NCBI GenBank assembly: GCA_964631965.1
Contig: CAZWAR010000008.1
Span: forward strand, 1-40,224
Source of the DNA: CAIQPS01 sp964631965
GTDB lineage: Bacteria; Actinomycetota; Thermoleophilia; RBG-16-64-13
Reading direction: 5' to 3'
Length of the DNA: 40,224 nucleotides
Shown: piece by piece, positions 25,175 to 33,272 of the stretch
Layout: the number at the start of each line of letters is the position of its first letter
Numbering within the stretch: position 1 is the first letter of the stretch
Program-made: the position numbers and the translations under genes
Notes under the pieces: model-generated
Seen by the model: the letters and a program-made list of their open reading frames with translations, nothing else
The model's database searches: none
Told to the model about the DNA's origin: nothing

Positions 25175-25203
25175 TTGTTCCCGAGTCCTCGCAGAGCTAC
25201 AAT
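25175..25203 (+). promoter_or_regulatory. Sigma70-type promoter (TTGTTC-17-TACAAT)
   Basis: The -35 TTGTTC (25175-25180) and -10 TACAAT (25198-25203) are separated by exactly 17 bases. This is the best consensus match in the window. The predicted start is near 25210, upstream of the structured leader. Confidence 0.7.
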
Positions 25204-25209
25204 GTAGAT

Positions 25210-25319
25210 GTGATCAAGGCGATTCCACAACGGCGCGGGGGAGTTGATGAAGACTCACCTCGCGCAGAGCACAAGGACCGGTTGAGAAGGCCTGGCAGCT
25301 GACGCTGCTGGGCTTTTTT
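25210..25319 (+). ncRNA. Candidate structured leader or small RNA ending in an intrinsic terminator
   Basis: From the predicted start to the T-run is about 110 nt. It contains a 12-bp hairpin (arms 25233-25244 and 25253-25265, one bulged A at 25257, one G-U pair, 8-nt loop), a 24-nt linker and the terminator hairpin. A 12-codon ORF (ATG 25247 to TGA 25285) starts in the first loop and stops five bases before the terminator stem. It lies 40 bases before the SD-led HTH-like gene, so it may be an attenuator of that gene or an independent sRNA. I do not recognise it as tmRNA, SRP RNA, 6S RNA or a known riboswitch. Confidence 0.5.
25290..25319 (+). terminator. Rho-independent terminator
   Basis: A 10-bp stem (25290-25299 with 25304-25313, two G-U pairs), TGAC loop, and six T at 25314-25319. 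It lies 164 bases after moeA and 40 bases before the next gene, inside the leader driven by the promoter at 25175. Confidence 0.85.
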
Positions 25320-25359
25320 GTTGGCAACGGTTTTGGCTCGAGTTCGGAAAGGAGATCTC

Positions 25360-25548
25360 ATGGCCAACCACTTCACCCCCGAGGAGCTTGCGGCCGAGCT
25401 GGGCACGGGTACCCGTGACGTCATCCAGCTATGTGTAAGGGAAGGGATTCCTATCTACAAGGGCAAGATCGACCGCAGCCTTCTCACGGCGGTGATGAGG
25501 ACCAAGGGGATTCAGCTTCCCAAAGCCGAAGTGGCCGCAACGGCCTAG
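25360..25548 (+). CDS. Small helix-turn-helix-like protein
   Basis: A 62-residue protein. The pattern FTPEELAAELGTGTRDVIQLCVREGIP followed by YKGKIDRSLL resembles excisionase/MerR-like helix-turn-helix modules, with a short wing-like segment and a C-terminal helix; DNA binding is inferred. ATG 25360 is preceded by AAAGGAG at 25348-25354. It lies just downstream of an intrinsic terminator that must be bypassed if its only promoter is the one at 25175. A GC-rich hairpin follows its stop. I do not recognise a named family. Confidence 0.65.
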   Translation: MANHFTPEELAAELGTGTRDVIQLCVREGIPIYKGKIDRSLLTAVMRTKGIQLPKAEVAATA

Positions 25549-25564
25549 AACCAAGACGCATAAC

Positions 25565-25590
25565 CGCGGCCGCCCGCCCGGGCGGCCGCG
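25565..25590. terminator. Perfect 11-bp GC hairpin between convergent genes
   Basis: Arms 25565-25575 and 25580-25590 are exact complements with a GCCC loop, between the stop of the HTH-like gene and the end of the minus-strand exonuclease fusion. No T-run follows on either strand, so termination efficiency is uncertain. Confidence 0.55.
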
Positions 25591-25607
25591 CAATTCCACC
25601 AAGCAGC

Positions 25608-27596
25608 CTAGACCACCCGTCTGGCACTGCGGCCGGCCGGTTGGTCGGCCAAAATCTGCCAGGCCTCCGCAAGCAGATGCTCCCGCGCCCGCTGCTGGTC
25701 CTCCAAGCTCGACCGGGGCCCGGGCAGCATCACGATCGAGTCTGCCCCACTCTCCTTGAACCACCGGCGTACCGCGAGGAGCCGGTCGACATCCTTCTGC
25801 CTCACGGCCACCCAGAGGTCCGGCGCCGGTGATCGATCGGCCGCCGGTGGCGCCCACAGCGCATCGAGGTGCCGTTGAATCTCATCGGCGAGGAGGGGGC
25901 TCGGCACTGACACCGCCCGCAACCTGCCGTCCCACACCACGTTCAGCCTGATCGCCGGCATCCCGTCCTCGTCGGCGGTGGGGGAAACAACGGCAAAGCG
26001 CAGGGAGGTCGCTTCGGCGAGTGACTGGTACGAACGACGGACATTGAGGAGCGCGTCTCTCGCCTCACGCATCCTTTGCGCCTCCTCGAAGCGCCGTTGC
26101 CTCGACAGCGAGCGCACCAGATGGTCCGCCCGGCCGGCCGGGTCGGCGAAGCCCTCCACCTCCACTCCCACGAGCCAGGAGATGATGCCGGTGACGTACG
26201 TGTCGTGCGCCTGGATCACCTCGAGATCGCCGGTGCAGGGTCCAAGACAGTCGCCGCATTCACGACGGATGCACGGCCGTTCGGTGGTGCCCCGGACGCA
26301 GCGGCGGATGGGATAGCAGCGTAGCAGCAACTCCAAGGCCTGGCTCATGCGGGCGCGTCCCCGGAACGGGCCGAGAACCAAGGGAGTGCCCGGAGGCCGA
26401 ACCGGATGGTCGGACGCTCCCAGCCAGCGAGGCTGGCGTCCGCTGAGCGACAGCGTGAGGCCGGACCCTGTGTGCCCCACCTTGAGGTACATGTAGTTCT
26501 CCGGCCGGCTTCCCTGTACGTTGCAGGCGGGCCTGTGCTCGAGGATGAGTTCCTGCTCCCGGACGACCGCTTCGAGAGAGGTGTGGGTCTCGTCCCAGTC
26601 GATCCGCTCCACCAAGTGAACAGCCTGCCGCAACTTCCGAGTATGCGTCGAGCCGGGCACGAAGTAGGAACGGACGCGCTCCCGTAGCTGATCGGCCTTG
26701 CCCACGTACAGGACGGCGCCGTTCTCGTCCAAGAACCGGTACGCACCGGGACGCCGGGGCACGTCGCGGGTGAGGCGAAGCTTGTCCGCCGCAACGTGAG
26801 AGGCGGGACTCAAGAACCCCCGAGCTTCGTTCAACCGGGTGATCCCTCGCTGCTGCAATCGACCCGCCAGTGTAACGAACACATGGCCGGCTGCCTGAGC
26901 GTCGGCGAGAGCCCGGTGACATGCGTCCACGGGAGCGCCCAGGGCGTCGGCCACGGTGCCCAGGCGGTAGTTGGGCAGGCCGGGAGCAAGCATCCGGGCC
27001 AGAGGCAGCGTATCGATGGCGCCCTCTCCCAGGCGTCGGCCTTTCAGGCGCTGCAGTTCGTAGTTGAGGAAGCCCACGTCGAAGGCAGCGTTGTGGGCCA
27101 CGATGACCGCCCCCTTCAAGAATTCGAGCAGGTCGGGGATCACCTCCTCGATGCGGGGAGCATCCGCCACCATCGCCGGAGTGATGCCGGTGATGTGGGT
27201 GATCATCGGGGGGATGGGCCGTTGGGGATTGACCAGGGTGCTGAACGTATCGACCACCCGGAAGCCCTCGATACGTACTGCCCCGATCTCGGTGATCTTG
27301 CTGGTACCGGGGCGGGCTCCGGTGGTCTCCAGGTCGAGCGCCACGAAGGGGACGTCCGCCAGGTCGGGGTCGGGGCCCTCCCAGTGTTGGAGCGACAGAA
27401 GGTCGCCGGCGACGCCTGGGCAAAACCGCTGATCGTGCTGCACAAGGGCGGCGAGCACTTCACGGCAAATAGGCTCGGGGGCTGTAGGCGAGGCAAGGAG
27501 AAGCCGTACCGCTTCCACGGCGTCGAGCGGTTCCCCCCGCACCAGCAACGTTTCGTGGAGCTTGTCCGCGACCGCTAGTGAGAGCTGCAACTGCAT
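25608..27596 (-). CDS. DEDDh 3'-5' exonuclease fused to GIY-YIG (UvrC/Cho-like) nuclease
   Basis: A 662-residue fusion. After about 80 helical residues comes a DnaQ-like exonuclease (83-250) with DLETTG (Asp88, Glu90), HNAAFDVGFL (Asp173) and HRALADA (His227, Asp232). A GIY-YIG nuclease follows (283-360; GAYRFLDENG, LYVGKADQLRERVRSYF). The C-terminal third carries a Cys-rich segment (CIRRECGDCLGPC) and a UVR-like helical region (RRFEEAQRMREARDAL), as in UvrC. This architecture is known from Actinobacteria and is probably used in DNA repair or proofreading. ATG 27596 lacks a strong SD. It is divergent from the fab operon. Confidence 0.85.
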   Translation of the reverse strand: MQLQLSLAVADKLHETLLVRGEPLDAVEAVRLLLASPTAPEPICREVLAALVQHDQRFCPGVAGDLLSLQHWEGPDPDLADVPFVALDLETTGARPGTSKITEIGAVRIEGFRVVDTFSTLVNPQRPIPPMITHITGITPAMVADAPRIEEVIPDLLEFLKGAVIVAHNAAFDVGFLNYELQRLKGRRLGEGAIDTLPLARMLAPGLPNYRLGTVADALGAPVDACHRALADAQAAGHVFVTLAGRLQQRGITRLNEARGFLSPASHVAADKLRLTRDVPRRPGAYRFLDENGAVLYVGKADQLRERVRSYFVPGSTHTRKLRQAVHLVERIDWDETHTSLEAVVREQELILEHRPACNVQGSRPENYMYLKVGHTGSGLTLSLSGRQPRWLGASDHPVRPPGTPLVLGPFRGRARMSQALELLLRCYPIRRCVRGTTERPCIRRECGDCLGPCTGDLEVIQAHDTYVTGIISWLVGVEVEGFADPAGRADHLVRSLSRQRRFEEAQRMREARDALLNVRRSYQSLAEATSLRFAVVSPTADEDGMPAIRLNVVWDGRLRAVSVPSPLLADEIQRHLDALWAPPAADRSPAPDLWVAVRQKDVDRLLAVRRWFKESGADSIVMLPGPRSSLEDQQRAREHLLAEAWQILADQPAGRSARRVV

Positions 27597-27617
27597 GGGC
27601 CGCGACCGTAGCGGCCG

Positions 27618-27691
27618 CCGAGGAACGAAGTCTCCGCCGCCGCCTCACACGGGGCGGCGTGTCGCGCCGCCGGCGAAAAACGATTCCTCGG
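27618..27691. repeat. Nested inverted repeat in the divergent intergenic region
   Basis: An outer stem of CCGAGGAA (27618-27625) with TTCCTCGG (27684-27691) encloses an inner stem of GGCGGC (27653-27658) with GCCGCC (27666-27671). On the minus strand it would lie in the 5' leader of the exonuclease fusion gene. Confidence 0.4.
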
Positions 27692-27723
27692 CAGCCGGAC
27701 CGTCCCGTGAGAACCGGGAATCC

Positions 27724-27752
27724 TTGCAAAGGGCTGCTTCATCCTGGACAAT
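27724..27752 (+). promoter_or_regulatory. Candidate promoter of the fatty-acid operon (TTGCAA-17-GACAAT)
   Basis: The -35 TTGCAA at 27724-27729 and the -10 GACAAT at 27747-27752 have a 17-base spacer. The predicted start near 27759 gives a leader of about 32 bases before fabZ. Both boxes are partial consensus matches. Confidence 0.5.
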
Positions 27753-27790
27753 ACTACCACCCTGGAGGGACCTAGCCTTGTGGGGGTTGG

Positions 27791-28219
27791 ATGCTGGACC
27801 GAGCGCAGATCGAAGCGATACTCCCGCATAGGGATCCCTTTCTCTTCCTCGACCGGGTGGTTGAACTCATACCCGGTGAATACGCGGTGGCCGAAAAAGA
27901 CCTCCTCCCCACCGAGGACGTGTTCCGCGGCCATTTCCCCGGGCATCCGGTGTTCCCGGGGGTGCTGCAACTCGAGGCTCTGGCGCAGACCGGCGCAGTG
28001 GCCGTGCTTTCACAGCCGGAGGCCACTGGGAAGATAATCCTCTTCGGCCGGGCCGACGAGGTCAAGTTCCGCCGGGAGGTGCACCCTGGCGATACCCTGC
28101 GCTTTGAGATGAGGTTGACACGGAGCAGGGGGAACATCGGAAAAGGCGAGGGGAAGGCCTTCGTAGGCTCCGATGTCACCTGCAGCGCGGTGCTCACCTT
28201 CGCAATAGCAGAGCCGTAG
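27791..28219 (+). CDS. fabZ: 3-hydroxyacyl-ACP dehydratase FabZ
   Basis: A 142-residue hot-dog-fold enzyme that removes water from 3-hydroxyacyl-ACP. The catalytic His48 and Glu62 lie in the signature HFPGHPVFPGVLQLEALAQ; ILPHRDPFLFLDRV at the N-terminus is also typical. ATG 27791 has a G-rich SD. It is the first gene of the operon and ends three bases before fabH. Confidence 0.93.
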   Translation: MLDRAQIEAILPHRDPFLFLDRVVELIPGEYAVAEKDLLPTEDVFRGHFPGHPVFPGVLQLEALAQTGAVAVLSQPEATGKIILFGRADEVKFRREVHPGDTLRFEMRLTRSRGNIGKGEGKAFVGSDVTCSAVLTFAIAEP

Positions 28220-28222
28220 CGT

Positions 28223-29308
28223 ATGTCACAGAGCCACCTGCGCCCTCTCGGTGGGCGACCCATCACTATTACCGGCCTGGGAATGTGCGTGCCCGAAAAG
28301 ATCGTCACCAACGACGATCTTTCCGCCATCCTCGACACCTCCGACGAGTGGATCCGGCAGCGGACGGGCATCTGCGAGAGGCGGATGGTGGCACCCGGGG
28401 TGTACACGTCGGACTTGGCGACTGCTGCCGCTCGAGACGCACTCATCGACGCGGGAGTGAAGCCTGAGGAAGTTGACCTTATCATCGTCGCCACTCTCAC
28501 GCCCGACAATTGCACGCCGGCGACGGCTGCGCGCGTCGCCGACAACCTCGGCTGCGTCAACGCGGGAGCGTTCGATCTGTCGGCCGCGTGCGCCGGCTTC
28601 GTCTACGGCCTGGCCATGGCAATGGGCTCGATCGTCGCGGGCATCCACAAGCGCGTACTAGTGGTGGGCGCCGAGATCTTCTCCCGGATTCTGGACTACG
28701 AGGACCGCTCCACCGCAATTCTCTTCGGCGACGGGGCGGGAGCGGCGCTCGTGGAAGCGATATCGGGGACGGCCGACGGGGCGCCGGACCGGGGGGACGA
28801 AAACGGGTCGCAGCGCCTGGGCATACTCGGCTTCGACCTGGGCTGCGATGGCTCGCGGGCCGATATCCTTGGTGTTCCGGCCGGTGGATCGCGCATGCCG
28901 GCCTCTATCGAGACCGTGCAGGCCCGCCAGCACTATCTCAAGATGAACGGCAAAGAGGTCTACAAGTTCGCCACGCGAGTGGTGGGCCATTCCGCCAGCA
29001 AGGTGTTGTCCGCCTGCGGCTATGAAGTCGCCGATATCGACCTCTACGTGCCTCATCAGGCCAACCTGCGCATCATAGAGAGCGGCGCCGAAAACATGGG
29101 GTTCCCCAAGGAGAAGATCTTCACGAATCTGCAGAAGTACGGCAACACCTCAGCTGCATCCGTACCTCTATGTCTATGGGAGGCCCGGGCCGAAGGGCGC
29201 CTCAAGGAGGGCGATCTTGTGTTGCTCATGGGTTTCGGTGCCGGTCTGAGCTGGGGCTCGTGCCTCCTGAGGTGGGGGAAGGGTGTCGCCGGTATGTTCA
29301 GCGCTTGA
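28223..29308 (+). CDS. fabH: Beta-ketoacyl-ACP synthase III FabH
   Basis: A 361-residue protein that starts fatty-acid synthesis by condensing an acyl-CoA with malonyl-ACP. The Cys-His-Asn triad is visible as Cys123 (LSAACAGFVYG), His278 (VPHQANLRI) and Asn308 (YGNTSAASVP). It is slightly longer than usual because of a hydrophilic loop at about 181-198 (DGAPDRGDENGSQR) and a C-terminal tail of about ten residues. ATG 28223 is three bases after the fabZ stop. The next gene, fabD, begins 16 bases after it. Confidence 0.93.
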   Translation: MSQSHLRPLGGRPITITGLGMCVPEKIVTNDDLSAILDTSDEWIRQRTGICERRMVAPGVYTSDLATAAARDALIDAGVKPEEVDLIIVATLTPDNCTPATAARVADNLGCVNAGAFDLSAACAGFVYGLAMAMGSIVAGIHKRVLVVGAEIFSRILDYEDRSTAILFGDGAGAALVEAISGTADGAPDRGDENGSQRLGILGFDLGCDGSRADILGVPAGGSRMPASIETVQARQHYLKMNGKEVYKFATRVVGHSASKVLSACGYEVADIDLYVPHQANLRIIESGAENMGFPKEKIFTNLQKYGNTSAASVPLCLWEARAEGRLKEGDLVLLMGFGAGLSWGSCLLRWGKGVAGMFSA

Positions 29309-29324
29309 GCGGGGAGTGACAATC

Positions 29325-30260
29325 ATGGGTACCCTCATCCTCTTTCCCGGCCAGGGAAGCCAGGCGGTCGGGATGGCCGAATATCTCTGGGGCTATCCGG
29401 TGGCTCGAGACACATTCGCCGAGGCTGCGGATGTTCTCGGCTGGGACGTCGGTGAAGTCTGCCGGCACGGCTCCATGGAGGAACTCACACGCACTGACCG
29501 CACCCAACCGGCCGTGCTCACCTGCAGCGTGGCGGCGTGGAAGGTGCTGGAGGAGGCGGGTGTCACGTTCACCAAGGCGGCCGGGCACTCTCTTGGCGAG
29601 TACTCCGCGCTCGTCGCCGCGGGCAACCTGACCTTCGCCGACGCCGTGCACGTCGTGGATGCCCGCGGCCGGGCGATGCAGGCCTGCGCCGACCAGAGCG
29701 GCGGGGCTATGGCGGCTGTCATCGGGCTCGACATCGAAGAGGTTGAGAAGGCCTGCGCCTCGGCCTCGGAGGTCTGGGTGGCGAACTACAACTCGCCGGG
29801 CCAGATCGTCATCTCCGGATCGACGGAAGGCGTCAAGGCGGCCGGCGAGGTAGCCGCGGCGGCCGGGGCCAAACGCGTGATCCCTCTGGCTGTTGCCGGT
29901 GCCTTTCACACCCCGTTCATGGCCGGCGCGGCGGAGGCACTCTTCCGGTCGCTCTCGGAGGTGACCTTCCTGTCCGGTACCGGGGCCTTCTTTTCGACCA
30001 CGGAGGTGCGGGCGCCAGAGGCCGATGAGTTGGCCGAGGTCATGGCCCGGCAACTCCTTTCCCCGGTGAAGTTCAGCCAGAGCATGGAGGCGCTCCTTGC
30101 GGCTGCAGACGCTCCGGAGAGAGCTTTAGAGGTGGGCCCGGGGAACGTGCTCTCCGGTCTGCTGAAGCGGATCGCCAAGGATGTGCCCGTCGCCTCTTCC
30201 GGCGATCGGGACTCCCTTTTCGAGGCTATTGAGATACATGGAGCGAAGGGAGGCGCGTGA
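29325..30260 (+). CDS. fabD: Malonyl-CoA:ACP transacylase FabD
   Basis: A 311-residue protein that loads malonate from CoA onto ACP. It shows the oxyanion-hole LFPGQGSQ motif, the nucleophile Ser89 in GHSLGEYSAL, the carboxylate-binding Arg in DARGRAMQ and His195 in GAFHTPFM. I chose ATG 29325 because GGGGAG lies eight bases upstream and homology begins there; the frame is open to 29283 inside fabH. Its stop overlaps the fabG ATG (TGATG). Confidence 0.93.
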   Translation: MGTLILFPGQGSQAVGMAEYLWGYPVARDTFAEAADVLGWDVGEVCRHGSMEELTRTDRTQPAVLTCSVAAWKVLEEAGVTFTKAAGHSLGEYSALVAAGNLTFADAVHVVDARGRAMQACADQSGGAMAAVIGLDIEEVEKACASASEVWVANYNSPGQIVISGSTEGVKAAGEVAAAAGAKRVIPLAVAGAFHTPFMAGAAEALFRSLSEVTFLSGTGAFFSTTEVRAPEADELAEVMARQLLSPVKFSQSMEALLAAADAPERALEVGPGNVLSGLLKRIAKDVPVASSGDRDSLFEAIEIHGAKGGA

Positions 30261-31048
30261 TGACCGAGAGCGCCCGGGTGGGCGAGGCCGCCGCGCAGCA
30301 TACCGACCGACCGCTGCAGGGCCAGGTGGCTCTGGTCACGGGAGGCGCCCGGGGCATCGGCAAGGCCATCGCCCTGAAGCTGGCCGCGCAGGGGGCGAGG
30401 ATAGGCATAGTGGACATGGCCGACAACGGGGCCGACACCGCAAAGGAGATAGAACAGGCCGCGGGAGTGACCACTGTCTTCGTCAAGGCCGACATCTCGA
30501 AGGAGGCTGAGGCCAAGGAAGCAGCTGCCGCCGTGGAGCAGGCTTTGGGACCGGTGGACATCCTCATCAACAACGCAGGCATCACCCGGGACAACATCCT
30601 GCTGATGATGGACGAGAACCAGTGGGATTCCGTCATGGCGGTGAACCTCAAGGGCACCTTCCTCATCACCAAGGCCTGTCTGCGGGGGATGATCAAGCGC
30701 CGTCGCGGCTCCATCATCAGCATCTCCAGCGTCGTCGGCCGGCGCGGGAACGCCGGCCAGGCCAACTACTCGGCGGCCAAAGCCGGGCTCATCGGCTTCA
30801 CCAAGTCGCTTGCCCGGGAAGTGGCCTCCCGCAACGTGCGGGTGAACGCAGTGGCGCCCGGCTACATCGAGACCGAGATGACCGCCGCGCTGCCGGAGGC
30901 CGCGCGGAAGGCACTGGTCGGCCAGATCCCCTTGGGCCGTATCGGCTCGCCCGAGACCGTTGCGGACGCCGTCGCCTTCCTGGCGGGCGACACGGCATCG
31001 TTCATCACCGGGGCCGTCATCCCGGTGGATGGCGGACTCGGGATTTGA
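30260..31048 (+). CDS. fabG: 3-oxoacyl-ACP reductase FabG
   Basis: A 262-residue short-chain dehydrogenase that reduces 3-oxoacyl-ACP with NADPH. Motifs are the cofactor loop VTGGARGIGKAIA, NNAGITRDN, and the catalytic Ser157, Tyr170 and Lys174 (ISSVVG, NYSAAKAG), plus PGYIETEMT. An N-terminal extension of about 18 residues precedes the core. ATG 30260 overlaps the fabD stop, with GGGAGG just upstream; GTG 30257 is an alternative. No acpP follows, unlike many fab clusters. Confidence 0.93.
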   Translation: MTESARVGEAAAQHTDRPLQGQVALVTGGARGIGKAIALKLAAQGARIGIVDMADNGADTAKEIEQAAGVTTVFVKADISKEAEAKEAAAAVEQALGPVDILINNAGITRDNILLMMDENQWDSVMAVNLKGTFLITKACLRGMIKRRRGSIISISSVVGRRGNAGQANYSAAKAGLIGFTKSLAREVASRNVRVNAVAPGYIETEMTAALPEAARKALVGQIPLGRIGSPETVADAVAFLAGDTASFITGAVIPVDGGLGI

Positions 31049-31112
31049 TGGGTAGGGGGCTACCGGCGGGCAGGGCTTTCGCTGCAGCCTGAGATTGGGA
31101 GGAATGCGAAGA

Positions 31113-32366
31113 ATGGCGATGATCGTCGAATACAAGCGGGTAGCGGTCACCGGTATCGGGGTGGTATCGGCTATCGGTATCGGCAAGGTGCCGTTCCTTG
31201 AGAACCTGCTGGCGGGACGCTCCGGCGTCCGTACGATTCAGCGGTTCGATATCAGCGAGTACCCGGTGAAGATCGCCGCCGAAGTCAAAGACTTCGATGC
31301 CAACGAGTTCATCGACAAGAAGATGCATAAGCGTATGGATCGCTACGCGCAATACGGCGCGGCCGCGGCGGTTATGGCTCTCGACGATTCCGGCTATCCG
31401 ATCGCCGAGGACCCCTATGCGGTCGGCTGTGTCATCGGTTCGGGCGTGGGCGGCCTCGATACTTTTCTCGAGCAGACCGAGATCCTGCTGAGCAAAGGTC
31501 CGACGCGGGTGAGCCCCTTCTTCATACCGATGATGATCCCAAACATGGCGTCGGGCTGCACCTCCATCATCCTGGGGCTGCAGGGGCCTGTGAACGCCAC
31601 CTGCACCGCCTGCGCGACCGCGAACAACGCTCTGGGCGACGCTTTCAACATCATCCGCCGGGGCGAGGCGACCGCCATCTTCGCCGGTGGCGCGGAAGCG
31701 GCTGTGAACCCGGCCGGCATGGCGGGATTCGCGGCCCTGCGGGCACTGTCCAGCCGCAACGACGAGCCCGAGAGGGCAAGCCGGCCGTGGGACGCCGACC
31801 GTGACGGATTCGTCATGGGTGAGGGCGGCGGTGTCCTCGTGCTCGAGGAGCTCGGACACGCGCTCGAGCGCGGAGCGCACATCTACGGGGAGATGGTGGG
31901 CTACGGCATGACGGGCGACGCCTCCCACCTCACTGAGCCGGTGGAGACGGGCGAACCGGCCGGCAAGGCAATGCTGCGGGCCCTCGAGGACGCGGGCCTA
32001 TCTCCGTCCGACGTGGACTACGTCAACGCCCACGGCACGTCCACCCCGCTCGGCGACGTGATGGAGACGAATGCCATCAAGTTCGCGCTCGGGGATCACG
32101 CGCGGAAGGTGATGGTCAGTTCGTGCAAGAGCATCTTCGGCCACTGCCTCGGCGCGGCCGGTGCTTTGGAAGCTGCTGCTACCATACTCTCCATGGAAGC
32201 TGGTAAGGTACCGCCTACGATAAACCTCGAGACCCCCGATCCCCGGTGCGATCTGGACTACGTTCCGAACGTGGCTCGGGAAGCCAAGGTCGACGTGGCC
32301 GTGTCGAACAGCTTCGGATTCGGCGGTCACAACGTAGCGGTCGCGTTCAAGAGGTATGAGGGTTGA
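31113..32366 (+). CDS. fabF: Beta-ketoacyl-ACP synthase II FabF
   Basis: A 417-residue elongating condensing enzyme. The nucleophile Cys167 lies in TACATANNALGDA; the two histidines are in NAHGTSTPLGD and KSIFGHCLGAAG, with the conserved Lys; NSFGFGGHN closes the fold. Another Cys lies three residues before the nucleophile and one just after the second His, which is uncommon but not harmful to the motif. ATG 31113 sits eight bases after GGGAGGA; the frame opens at TTG 31095. Confidence 0.93.
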   Translation: MAMIVEYKRVAVTGIGVVSAIGIGKVPFLENLLAGRSGVRTIQRFDISEYPVKIAAEVKDFDANEFIDKKMHKRMDRYAQYGAAAAVMALDDSGYPIAEDPYAVGCVIGSGVGGLDTFLEQTEILLSKGPTRVSPFFIPMMIPNMASGCTSIILGLQGPVNATCTACATANNALGDAFNIIRRGEATAIFAGGAEAAVNPAGMAGFAALRALSSRNDEPERASRPWDADRDGFVMGEGGGVLVLEELGHALERGAHIYGEMVGYGMTGDASHLTEPVETGEPAGKAMLRALEDAGLSPSDVDYVNAHGTSTPLGDVMETNAIKFALGDHARKVMVSSCKSIFGHCLGAAGALEAAATILSMEAGKVPPTINLETPDPRCDLDYVPNVAREAKVDVAVSNSFGFGGHNVAVAFKRYEG

Positions 32367-32368
32367 GA

Positions 32369-32380
32369 CGTGACGTCACG
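32369..32380. promoter_or_regulatory. Perfect 12-bp palindrome CGTGACGTCACG
   Basis: It lies two bases after the fabF stop and 38 bases before the accD start, the only sizeable non-coding gap in the 3' half of the operon. It could be an operator that controls accDA separately. Confidence 0.45.
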
Positions 32381-32417
32381 CCGGCAGTGTGCATCGACGG
32401 CTGAGTGGGACAGATAG

Positions 32418-33272
32418 ATGGCCAAGTATGTGACAGTACAGGTCACACGGAGGGAGCCGCCGGCTCCAGTCGAAGTCACCGGGCCGCAGTGCAAGAAGTG
32501 CCGCCGGGGCCTGAGGGACGGCGAGTTGGAGGACAACTTCCACATCTGCCCGCACTGCGGCTACCATTACCCCATGCCGGCCCGGGCCCGTGTATCGATG
32601 CTGGCTGACCCGAACAGTGTGAGCTTTATCGCGGACGAACTTCGGCCCGCCGATCCGCTCGAGTTCTTCGACTTACGCCCGTATCCGGAGCGGGTAGCCG
32701 ACGCCCAGAAAGAGACCGGGTTGACGGAGGCATTTCTGGCCGCGCTCTGCACCATCTCCGGACACCCCGCCGCCCTGGGAGTGATGGACTTCAAATTCAT
32801 GGGCGGCTCGATGGGCTCGGTGCTGGGCGAGCGTTTCTTCCGCCTGGCTCAAGCGGCCGCCGCCGACCGGCGCGCTCTCGTGGTGATCGCCTCCTCGGGT
32901 GGTGCCCGGATGCAGGAGGGTCTGTTCTCCCTCATGCAGATGGCCAAGACAATCACCGCGGCTCGTCTGGTCGGAGATGCCGGTCTCCCGTATATCACCG
33001 TCCTCACCCATCCCACCACGGGAGGCGTCTTCGCGAGCTTTTCCACCACAGCGGACATCATCCTGGCGGAACCCGGCGCGGTGATGCAGTTCGCGGGCAG
33101 CCGTATCATCGAACAGACCACGCGGGAGAAACTTCCCCCGGACTTCGGCACCTCCGAGAAACAGCTCCAGCAGGGCCAGGTGGACATGGTGGTCCACAGA
33201 CTGAATCTCAAAGACCGCCTGGCTCTCCTGCTCGACCTCCTCGGAGGGGGTGACATCCATGCCGGAGGCTAA
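32418..33272 (+). CDS. accD: Acetyl-CoA carboxylase carboxyltransferase beta subunit AccD
   Basis: A 284-residue protein with the N-terminal zinc finger (Cys25, Cys28, Cys44, Cys47; CKKCRRG and CPHCGYH) and the crotonase-like core (GGSMGSVLGERF, SSGGARMQEG, THPTTGGVFAS). With AccA it transfers carboxyl groups from biotin to acetyl-CoA to form malonyl-CoA, the substrate of FabD. The SD is weak. Its end overlaps accA by 14 bases. Confidence 0.93.
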   Translation: MAKYVTVQVTRREPPAPVEVTGPQCKKCRRGLRDGELEDNFHICPHCGYHYPMPARARVSMLADPNSVSFIADELRPADPLEFFDLRPYPERVADAQKETGLTEAFLAALCTISGHPAALGVMDFKFMGGSMGSVLGERFFRLAQAAAADRRALVVIASSGGARMQEGLFSLMQMAKTITAARLVGDAGLPYITVLTHPTTGGVFASFSTTADIILAEPGAVMQFAGSRIIEQTTREKLPPDFGTSEKQLQQGQVDMVVHRLNLKDRLALLLDLLGGGDIHAGG

